Shown one piece after another: positions 36,154-43,411 of a stretch of 64,000 nt of DNA (the first letter of the stretch is position 1; each line of letters opens with the position of its first letter). The notes beneath the pieces are model-generated. The model was not told the DNA's origin. It was given only the letters and a program-made list of their open reading frames with translations, and searched no databases. The stretch is taken from contig NZ_JANCMW010000004.1 in assembly GCF_029207565.1 (NCBI RefSeq), forward strand, positions 233,053 through 297,052. The letters run 5' to 3'. Both the position numbers and the translations under genes were made by a program. The DNA comes from Marinobacter iranensis (lineage in GTDB: Bacteria > Pseudomonadota > Gammaproteobacteria > Pseudomonadales > Oleiphilaceae).

Positions 36154-36846
36154 TGGCAACGGCACTTCATCACAGCGAAACCAGCAGGCAACGCTGTAAC
36201 GGGTGCGATTGGCAGGCAAAACCTCGTGGGGGATTTCCTCACTCATGAACAGCGTCATCCGCCCCTCCTGCGGCAACACGGTGCCACAGACTTCGTTCTC
36301 GTTTTCGCGATTGTAGACCCGCAACACCCCGCCATCTGTTTGCTGCCAGCTTTCATTGAGGTAGAGAACCAGGCTGACTACCCGGGACGCCCTACCCCGG
36401 AAACTGTCCACGTGGCGACGGTAGAAGTCACCACTATGATAAGTGGCGTAGTGGGCCTCAAAACGCTTGAGGCCGAGGAACAGCCGCTGGTTCAGACCCA
36501 GCCTCACCGATTCGAAAAAGGCGAACAATTCAGCCTGAACCGGCGTCACTCCCTGCAACCACGCGATCTTGTCCCTGCGCACGGAACGATCCGTAAGCAG
36601 GCCCGAACCGCGGCCCACCCCGGCTTTCCTGAGCGCTTCGGTACGGTCCAGTATCTGTACTTCACCGCGCAGGCCTCGCAACAGCTCCGTACTTAAACGG
36701 CAACCCGCATCCAGTGTCATCCAGCCGTGTTCCGTCAGGCCATCGGCGAGCTCATCCAACCATTGATCACCGGCAAGGGGCGACGCCGTCTGATCAATAT
36801 CGATCGACAAGGTCTCATGGATGGGGGCAACTGACTGATCAATCAT
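36148..36846 (-). CDS. 2-oxoglutarate/Fe(II)-dependent oxygenase (prolyl hydroxylase-like)
   Basis: 232 residues. Double-stranded beta-helix with Fe ligands H145 and D147 (YRRHVDSFRG) and H207 (EEIPHEVLP), and a 2-oxoglutarate-binding arginine nearby (R214 or R216 in NRTRYSVACWF). Resembles SM-20/P4H-type hydroxylases, some of which modify ribosomal proteins or EF-Tu; the substrate here is unknown. Cytosolic. The following 143 bases (36847-36989) are the divergent upstream region shared with the mutarotase gene, where I found no clear promoter. Confidence 0.88.
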   Translation of the reverse strand: MIDQSVAPIHETLSIDIDQTASPLAGDQWLDELADGLTEHGWMTLDAGCRLSTELLRGLRGEVQILDRTEALRKAGVGRGSGLLTDRSVRRDKIAWLQGVTPVQAELFAFFESVRLGLNQRLFLGLKRFEAHYATYHSGDFYRRHVDSFRGRASRVVSLVLYLNESWQQTDGGVLRVYNRENENEVCGTVLPQEGRMTLFMSEEIPHEVLPANRTRYSVACWFRCDEVPLPL

Positions 36847-36989
36847 TAATCAAACTCCGACTGTGACGGTCGATTTTAAGACGGTTTCTCGCCGTAAAGA
36901 CAGTTTTAATTTACCCTGAGAGTAAGGACATGCCGTAACAGATACCTGTATTCCTCCACCAACGATATAAAGCAGTAACGAGGCACCAA

Positions 36990-37883
36990 GTGACATTGAA
37001 ACCCGGGCACTGGTCGTTTACCCGCTGGGCAACCATCGGGCAGCTGGAAGCCATGGAGGTACATCACCCCTTGTTCCGCGCCCGCCTGTTTTTGCAGGGC
37101 GCCCACCTTACCCATTTTGCGCCCCACAACGAGCCTGACTGGGTCTGGATGAGTGACTCCGCGCGGTTTGAACCAGGCCGGGCGATCCGTGGCGGCATCC
37201 CCGTTTGCTGGCCCTGGTTCGGGATACCCGAAAAGAATCCACCGGAAGTGCGCCGGCGGATACTCACCGATGCCTCCCATGGTTTTGCCCGTACAGCTGT
37301 CTGGAAACTGGAAGACGTGAGGGAAACGGCACACGATGTTGAAATCAGCTTGTCCCTGAACGCCAACAGTGATTTTGCCGACGCCTGGCAAGGCCGTGCC
37401 CTACTACTGATGACATTCAGCTTCTCAATCCGGGGCTGCCAACTGGTTTTGACAACCACCAATCCCGGGCTTGAGCCGCTGGCATTCACCCAGGCACTCC
37501 ATACCTATCTGCCAACCGCGGACATTTCGCGAACCCGGGTCCGGGGTCTGGAACGCTGCGGATACGTGGACTCGTTGAAAGACTGGAGTTACCACACCCA
37601 GGAAGGCCTGATCCAGTTTGACGGCGAAACCGACCGCATCTACGAAAGCGGCGGGCCATTAGTTGTTGAAACTCCGGCAGGAAACCGAAAGATCACAGCC
37701 ATTGGCAGCGACTCCACCGTCGTATGGAACCCAGGCCCGGAGAAGGCAGCACGCTTGTCGGATTTTCCCGACACCGCCTGGCAGTCCATGCTGTGCGTGG
37801 AAAGCGCCAATGCCCTTGGCGACTACCGGGTGCTTAATGAAGGCCAGAGCCATACCCTTGGCGTTATGATTGGAAGAGTATAG
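36990..37883 (+). CDS. D-hexose-6-phosphate mutarotase (YeaD family)
   Basis: 297 residues from a GTG start with GAGG seven bases upstream. Aldose-1-epimerase-like fold with the family signature RGGIPVCWPWFG (67-78), likely catalytic H97 (DASHGFAR) and a C-terminal glutamate (CVESANA). Interconverts anomers of glucose-6-phosphate. It lies 17 bases upstream of the acyltransferase gene and may be co-transcribed with it. Confidence 0.93.
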   Translation: MTLKPGHWSFTRWATIGQLEAMEVHHPLFRARLFLQGAHLTHFAPHNEPDWVWMSDSARFEPGRAIRGGIPVCWPWFGIPEKNPPEVRRRILTDASHGFARTAVWKLEDVRETAHDVEISLSLNANSDFADAWQGRALLLMTFSFSIRGCQLVLTTTNPGLEPLAFTQALHTYLPTADISRTRVRGLERCGYVDSLKDWSYHTQEGLIQFDGETDRIYESGGPLVVETPAGNRKITAIGSDSTVVWNPGPEKAARLSDFPDTAWQSMLCVESANALGDYRVLNEGQSHTLGVMIGRV

Positions 37884-37900
37884 GAACTCAGGGAGCCCAC

Positions 37901-38716
37901 ATGGGTCTAGCATCGATTCTGAAATCCAGGCTGATTCCGGCGGAGCTGGAGAACCACATCAATCGCATCCGTAAACCGATTGGTTCGCTGGGGTATGATC
38001 CCTGGGGCTACAACAACGAGGTCATGAAGTACGGCTTCTCCCTCACCCGCCAGATCTATGAGAAGTATTTCCGGGTGGAAGCCACCGGCGTTGAAAAGAT
38101 ACCGGCTGACGGCCCTGTCTTGATCGTTCCCAATCACAGTGGCCAATTGCCGATTGATGGCTTGTTGATCGCCTACGCCCTCGCCTCCCGCAAGGAGAAG
38201 CCCCGCATCCCACGGGCAATGATCGAACGCTTTTTCCCGACCGTACCCTACCTGGGCAACCTGCTGAATGAGTTTGGAGCGGTTCTTGGCGACCCCACCA
38301 ACTGCGCCAAGATGCTGGCCAATGGTGAAGCCGTCATCGTCTTCCCCGAGGGGGTGCGAGGGTCTGGCAAGCTGTACCAGGACCGCTACCAGCTCAAGCG
38401 GTTCGGCAACGGCTTCATGCACCTTGCAATGAAATACAAGGCGCCCATTGTTCCGGTGGGTGTTGTGGGATGCGAGGAAACCATTCCCGCTATCGCCAAC
38501 ATCAAACCCCTGGCGAGATTCCTGGGAATCCCCTATGCGCCCCTGGCCATGCCTTTGGTGTTGCCCGCCAAGGTACACCTGAACTTTGGCGACCCCATGG
38601 TCTTCGATGACCTGGAAATACCCGAAGAGCAGGTAACGGAGCGGGTGGAACAGGTGAAAGCAGCCATTAGCGAGCTGATTGACACCGGACTGAGCGAAAG
38701 GAAAAGGCTGTTCTGA
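37901..38716 (+). CDS. Lysophospholipid acyltransferase (PlsC-like)
   Basis: 271 residues. Acyltransferase block I is NHSGQLPID (78-86), in which H79 and D86 are seven residues apart instead of the usual HX4D spacing; this variant occurs in a subfamily of PlsC-like proteins. Block III FPEGVRGSGK (148-157). Probably membrane associated, transferring an acyl chain to a lysolipid or another carrier. GGGAG precedes the ATG. The stop overlaps the start of the SDR gene by one base (TGATG), so the two are translationally coupled. Confidence 0.87.
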   Translation: MGLASILKSRLIPAELENHINRIRKPIGSLGYDPWGYNNEVMKYGFSLTRQIYEKYFRVEATGVEKIPADGPVLIVPNHSGQLPIDGLLIAYALASRKEKPRIPRAMIERFFPTVPYLGNLLNEFGAVLGDPTNCAKMLANGEAVIVFPEGVRGSGKLYQDRYQLKRFGNGFMHLAMKYKAPIVPVGVVGCEETIPAIANIKPLARFLGIPYAPLAMPLVLPAKVHLNFGDPMVFDDLEIPEEQVTERVEQVKAAISELIDTGLSERKRLF

Positions 38717-39669
38717 TGGTTGAGGTTGAGAAAAGCAGACCCCAGATTCTTGTGACAGGTGCGGCCGGTGCCCTGGCCCAGCAGGTTATTGGCCGCCTGC
38801 GGGAAGACTGCGACCTCGTAGCCGTCGATTTTCGTGAACAGGTCTACCTGGGTGACGACATCCCCAGCTATTGCATTGATTTCAACAAGCGGTCTTTCGA
38901 GGACCTGTTCCGGCGTTACCAGTTTGACGGCGTAATCCACCTGGGTCGCATCATGTCGAGCCAGCTCACCCGCATGCGCCGATACAACGCCAACGTGCTG
39001 GGCACCCAGAAGCTGCTCGACTTGAGCCATAAGTACGGCATCAAGCGAATGGTCGTGCTGTCCACGTTCCACGTTTACGGCGCGGTAGCCTACAACCCGG
39101 CGCTGATTGATGAGGAGGCGCCTCTGAAAAGCGCAGGGCTAAGCGCTGACCTGATCGACTCCGTGGAACTGGAGAACCTGGCCAACATCTACCTGTGGCG
39201 CTATCCGGATCTGAACATCACCATCCTGCGACCCTGCAACATCGTGGGGCCGGGGGTACGCAATTCCATCAGCACCCTGCTTGGCATGGAACGGGCGCCG
39301 GTACTGGCCGGCTTTTCACCGATGATGCAGTTCATTCATATCGACGATATGGCCGACGCTATTGTGCTGGCATACAACAAGCCGCAGAGAGGCATCTTTA
39401 ACGTGGCACCGCAGGACTGGGTGGCCTACCAGCACGCCCTGAAACTCTGCGGCTGCAAACGTATTCCCATACCGTCTATTCCACCGATTCTACCTCGTTT
39501 AATACTGCGCACCCTGAACTTGCGAAGTTTTCCTTCGTATCTGATGCACTTTTTCAAGTATCCTGTAGTCATTGACGGCAGAGCGTTTGCCCGGGAGTTC
39601 GAGTTCAGCCCCAGGCGCCCGCTGAAAGAAATTTTCCGGTTCTACCGGGAGAACAAGAAGCCGGTGTAA
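38716..39669 (+). CDS. NAD-dependent epimerase/dehydratase-like (extended SDR) protein lacking the YxxxK motif
   Basis: 317 residues. Rossmann nucleotide-binding motif VTGAAGALAQQ (13-23) and extended-SDR landmarks (GVIHLGRIM, VVLSTFHVYGA, LRPCNIVGPGVRNS, FIHIDDMADAI). The catalytic Tyr-x-x-x-Lys expected after VYG is absent: the region reads DLIDSVELENLANIYLWRYP. It may bind NAD(P) without the usual redox step. Coupled to the acyltransferase and followed by prsK, so a role in lipid-linked or polysaccharide precursor handling is plausible but unproven. Confidence 0.85.
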   Translation: MVEVEKSRPQILVTGAAGALAQQVIGRLREDCDLVAVDFREQVYLGDDIPSYCIDFNKRSFEDLFRRYQFDGVIHLGRIMSSQLTRMRRYNANVLGTQKLLDLSHKYGIKRMVVLSTFHVYGAVAYNPALIDEEAPLKSAGLSADLIDSVELENLANIYLWRYPDLNITILRPCNIVGPGVRNSISTLLGMERAPVLAGFSPMMQFIHIDDMADAIVLAYNKPQRGIFNVAPQDWVAYQHALKLCGCKRIPIPSIPPILPRLILRTLNLRSFPSYLMHFFKYPVVIDGRAFAREFEFSPRRPLKEIFRFYRENKKPV

Positions 39670-39697
39670 ACGGCACATAATCAAATACGGTGCCGTT
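39669..39697 (+). other. Perfect 8-bp inverted repeat between the SDR gene and prsK
   Basis: AACGGCAC (39669-39676) and GTGCCGTT (39690-39697) with a 13-base loop; it begins in the SDR stop codon and ends about 34 bases before the prsK ATG. There is no T run, so it is not a standard intrinsic terminator. It could be an mRNA processing or stability hairpin, or a weak terminator. Confidence 0.5.
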
Positions 39698-39730
39698 ATG
39701 GAGAGTGGCGCTTAGCGCAGGAAGCGAGGC

Positions 39731-41863
39731 ATGTTGAATAATTTCAGCCTGATCAGTCATTCCACGGCAGCCATTGCCTTTGGGCTGCTATCGCTGCTTA
39801 TTGCCACGCGATACCTGCGCCGGGACATCGACCGCTCCCTGTTGCTGGCCGCCCTGGTTAGCGTGTTGTGGGCGGGCTCACTCGTTACCCAGAGCCTCTG
39901 GGGCGAACCCGGCTTTTTCATTCGTTACATGCTGGAACTGCTGCGGGACGCCGCCTGGATTACCGTACTCTTCGCCCTGCTCAGGGATTCTTTCCGCTCC
40001 GCCAACCTGGAGGGGCGCCTGCGTCGGGTGCTGGCCGCCGCCACCCTGATGCTCGTTACCATCCTGCTCGCCAGCGGGGCACTGGAGTATTTTCTCGGGC
40101 TCAGCATTCTCAACGGAAAAACCAAAGTCGTTGGGCAGATTGCGCTCTCGCTCATGGGGCTGTCGCTGGTTGAACAGATCTGGCGAAACTCCCTGTCATT
40201 CGGTCGCTCCAGCATGAAATATGTCTGTATCGCCGTTGGCAGCCTGTTCGCCTTCGACTTTTTCATGTACGCCGACGCCCTGCTCTTCGGCCAGGTTTCC
40301 GAGTCCTTCTGGAATGCCCGTGGCCTGGTGAATGCTGCCCTGGTGCCCCTGTTCGCAGTCAACGTGATTAACACCCGCAAGCAGCCTGTGGATTTCCAGC
40401 TTTCCCGTTCGGCGGTCTTCCACGCTGGCACCCTGATCCTGGCCGGAGGCTACCTGCTATTCCTGGCCCTCGGCGGCTATTATGTGAAGACCCTGGGAGG
40501 CGAATGGGGCGATGCCTTGCAGGTTCTCTTCCTCAGCATCGCCCTGGTCTTCCTGGTTACCCTGCTTGTGTCGCGCCGCGTGCGCTCACGGCTGATGGTC
40601 TTCATCAGCCAGAACTTCTTCGACTATAAATACGACTACCGTGAAGAATGGCTGAAAATGACCCGGGAGATGGCCGATCTCAGCAACAACCCGCCACTTC
40701 CCGAACGGGTTATACGCATTCTCACCAGCCTTGTGGAAAGCAACGCCGGCGCGCTGTGGATACGGGAAGATCGGGGAGACTTGATGCTGAAAACGGCGGT
40801 CAACATGGTTACTCCAAAGTACACCACTATTGACGCCAACTCGGAACTTGTTCGCTTTTTCGGGGAGCGGGAGTGGATCATTGATCTCCATGAGTATCGC
40901 AGCGATCCGGTCAGCTACAATCTGCTGGAGATTCCGGACTCGATCTCGCAAACACCCGATGGCTGGCTGGTGATTCCCCTGTATCTCAGTAACGATCTCT
41001 ATGGCATCGCCATGATCGGCAACCCCTACGCCCGGGTGGAACTGAACTGGGAAAACTTCGACCTGATCAAGGTAGTCGCACGGCAGACCTGTAACCTCCT
41101 GGCCCAGGCAGACGCCCAGAACCGGCTTTCAAGGGCCATGCAGTTCGAAGCCGTCAGCAAGGCCTCCGCGTTTATGGTTCACGACCTGAAAACGCTTATT
41201 GCCCAGCTTTCCCTGCTGGTGAAAAACGCACCCAGACACCGGGACAATCCGGCCTTCATCGACGACATGATCAACACCACCGACCACGCCGTGCGCAAAA
41301 TGTCGAACCTGGTGGACCACATCCGCAAACCGGCGGACGAGACCATGGTTACCGAAGTGATAGATCTGACAGACGTTGTCATGCACCTGGCAGACCATCA
41401 TTCCCGCCGCCAGCCAGCACCGCGGGTGGCTGAGAATTCCGCAAAGATATTCATCAACGCGGACCGGGAACAACTCTACAGCATCCTCGGCCACCTGATT
41501 CAGAATGCACAGGATGCCACACCACCGGACGGTGAAATCACCCTCACCCTGAAAACCGCCAAGGGCAATGTGGTGCTGTTTATCCAGGACACCGGGTCCG
41601 GTATGACCGAAGAGTTTATCCAGACCCAATTGTTCAAACCGTTCGAGAGCACCAAGGGGCTGACCGGCATGGGTATTGGCGCCTACCAGGCCCGGGAATA
41701 TGTTCGTAATGTGGGCGGCAATATCGATGTCACCAGCGAACCCGGCCTGGGCTCGTGTTTTTCAATCCGGTTCCCGCTTGCCCGGTTCACTCCGGAACCA
41801 GCCGAGCGAAAGCCAGAGCGACTGATTACCGACAATGCTCAGCCAGAACAGAATGCCAAATAA
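39731..41863 (+). CDS. prsK: XrtA/PEP-CTERM system sensor histidine kinase PrsK
   Basis: 710 residues. The N-terminal ~280 residues hold about eight to nine membrane helices (from SHSTAAIAFGLLSLLIA to VLFLSIALVFLVTLLVSRRV). A GAF-like domain follows (about 320-460). The kinase core has phosphoacceptor H484 in FMVHDLKTLIAQ, N-box N592 (LIQNAQDATP), G1 DTGSGM (620-625) and G2 GLTGMGIG (643-650). PrsK is the sensor conserved with exosortase A loci and is predicted to phosphorylate PrsR, encoded 120 bases downstream. Signal unknown. Confidence 0.94.
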   Translation: MLNNFSLISHSTAAIAFGLLSLLIATRYLRRDIDRSLLLAALVSVLWAGSLVTQSLWGEPGFFIRYMLELLRDAAWITVLFALLRDSFRSANLEGRLRRVLAAATLMLVTILLASGALEYFLGLSILNGKTKVVGQIALSLMGLSLVEQIWRNSLSFGRSSMKYVCIAVGSLFAFDFFMYADALLFGQVSESFWNARGLVNAALVPLFAVNVINTRKQPVDFQLSRSAVFHAGTLILAGGYLLFLALGGYYVKTLGGEWGDALQVLFLSIALVFLVTLLVSRRVRSRLMVFISQNFFDYKYDYREEWLKMTREMADLSNNPPLPERVIRILTSLVESNAGALWIREDRGDLMLKTAVNMVTPKYTTIDANSELVRFFGEREWIIDLHEYRSDPVSYNLLEIPDSISQTPDGWLVIPLYLSNDLYGIAMIGNPYARVELNWENFDLIKVVARQTCNLLAQADAQNRLSRAMQFEAVSKASAFMVHDLKTLIAQLSLLVKNAPRHRDNPAFIDDMINTTDHAVRKMSNLVDHIRKPADETMVTEVIDLTDVVMHLADHHSRRQPAPRVAENSAKIFINADREQLYSILGHLIQNAQDATPPDGEITLTLKTAKGNVVLFIQDTGSGMTEEFIQTQLFKPFESTKGLTGMGIGAYQAREYVRNVGGNIDVTSEPGLGSCFSIRFPLARFTPEPAERKPERLITDNAQPEQNAK

Positions 41864-41883
41864 TTGGCGAATAAAAAATACAG

Positions 41884-41915
41884 CGAACACTATCATTGCA
41901 AAGTGTCAATGTTCG
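41884..41915. promoter_or_regulatory. Inverted repeat in the prsK-prsR gap
   Basis: CGAACA (41884-41889) mirrors TGTTCG (41910-41915), with nested ATTG...CAAT and ACACT...AGTGT pairs. It lies about 70 bases upstream of prsR. It could be an operator (for example autoregulation by PrsR) or an RNA hairpin. It does not share the palindrome found upstream of the PEP-CTERM gene. Confidence 0.4.
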
Positions 41916-41983
41916 GTTAAGAATCAGGGGTAAGAGGATTTACCGAGAAACCATCACAATACTGAAAGGGATTTGTAGCCGTT

Positions 41984-43357
41984 GTGAGTAGAAGACTGCT
42001 AATCGTAGAGGATGATCCGGGCCTGCAAAGCCAGATGCGTTGGTGTTTCAGCGAAGACCTGGAAGTTGCCGTTGCGGCAGACCGCGAGTCTGCCCTGGCC
42101 GCCCTACGGCGGACCGAACCGGATGTGATCACACTCGACCTGGGGCTGCCCCCGGACCCCGGCGGCGCATCGGAAGGTTTTCTGTTACTGGAGGAAATCC
42201 TTCGGTTGTCTCCCATGTCCAAAGTCATCGTGGTGACTGGCCGGGAAGACAAGGAAAACGCCGTCAAGGCCATTGGCATGGGAGCCAGCGACTTTTACCA
42301 GAAACCCCTGGATGCCGACATCCTCACTTTTGTGGTCAACCGCGCGTTCCGATTGGCCGAACTAGAGCGGGACAATCGTGAGCTGGCCCGCCAGCGCAAT
42401 GGTACCAGCATCAAGGGCATTGTTGCCGCCAGCCCGCAGATGCTTTCTGTCTGCAGGACCCTCGAAAAAGTTGCCCCCACGGACGTCACCACACTGATCA
42501 CCGGTGAAACCGGAACCGGGAAGGAGCTGCTGGCACGCGCGCTTCACGACCTGAGCCATCGCTCGGAAAAACCGTTTGCAGCGATTAACTGCGCCGCCAT
42601 TCCCGAAAACCTTCTGGAAAGCGAACTCTTTGGTTTCGAAAAAGGCTCTTTCACCGGCGCTACCCAGAGCAAAAAAGGCAAGATTGAAAGCGCCAACGGC
42701 GGCACCCTGTTCCTGGACGAAATCGGCGACATGCCAATGTCGCTGCAAGCCAAGCTATTGCGGTTCCTACAGGAACGTATGGTAGACAGGGTTGGCTCAG
42801 TAAAGCCGGTTCCAGTAGACGTACGCGTGGTATGCGCTACCCACCGGGACGTTGAGCAACTAATCAACCAGGGCACCTTCCGGGAAGATCTCTACTATCG
42901 CATCAGCGAAGTCACCCTTGATGTCCCGGCGCTCCGGGAACGGGACGGCGATTCCCTCGTTATCGCGCAATCGTTGCTGCAATCTCTCGCCAAACAGATG
43001 GAGCGGCCAAACCTGGCCTTTACCGAAGACGCTATCAAGGCAATAAAGACCCACCCCTGGCCAGGGAATGTTCGCGAGATGATTAACAAGGTGAAACGGG
43101 CCACCATCATGGCGGACGGCAAACGTGTTACTGCCGCTGACCTGGAGATCGATTGCAACCTGGATGGCCCTGCAGGCCAGCTGAACCTAAGACAAGTGCG
43201 TGAGAATGCCGAGCGTGCGGCGATTATACAGGCGCTTCAGTCCAGCAATTTCAATATGGCCCAGGCTTCGCGCTTGCTGGGTGTTACCCGGCCAACACTT
43301 TACAACCTCACCGATAAATACCGGATAGAGACATCACCCGAATCATCAAATGCCTGA
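41984..43357 (+). CDS. prsR: PEP-CTERM system response regulator PrsR (sigma-54 activator)
   Basis: 457 residues from a GTG start. Receiver domain: acidic D10/D11, phosphoacceptor D52 (VITLDLGLPPD), K107 (FYQKPLD). Central AAA+ domain: Walker A GETGTGKE (174-181) and the sigma-54 contact loop GSFTGA (221-226), a conservative variant of GAFTGA. C-terminal Fis-type helix-turn-helix (AQASRLLGVTRPTLYNLTDK). It should activate RpoN-dependent promoters when phosphorylated by PrsK. A matching sigma-54 promoter lies before the PEP-CTERM gene at 48398-48415. Confidence 0.95.
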   Translation: MSRRLLIVEDDPGLQSQMRWCFSEDLEVAVAADRESALAALRRTEPDVITLDLGLPPDPGGASEGFLLLEEILRLSPMSKVIVVTGREDKENAVKAIGMGASDFYQKPLDADILTFVVNRAFRLAELERDNRELARQRNGTSIKGIVAASPQMLSVCRTLEKVAPTDVTTLITGETGTGKELLARALHDLSHRSEKPFAAINCAAIPENLLESELFGFEKGSFTGATQSKKGKIESANGGTLFLDEIGDMPMSLQAKLLRFLQERMVDRVGSVKPVPVDVRVVCATHRDVEQLINQGTFREDLYYRISEVTLDVPALRERDGDSLVIAQSLLQSLAKQMERPNLAFTEDAIKAIKTHPWPGNVREMINKVKRATIMADGKRVTAADLEIDCNLDGPAGQLNLRQVRENAERAAIIQALQSSNFNMAQASRLLGVTRPTLYNLTDKYRIETSPESSNA

Positions 43358-43411
43358 GCAACAGGCAGGGAATCCAAAACAAGACCCAAAAAAAGGGAAA
43401 GGAACAGGGCC

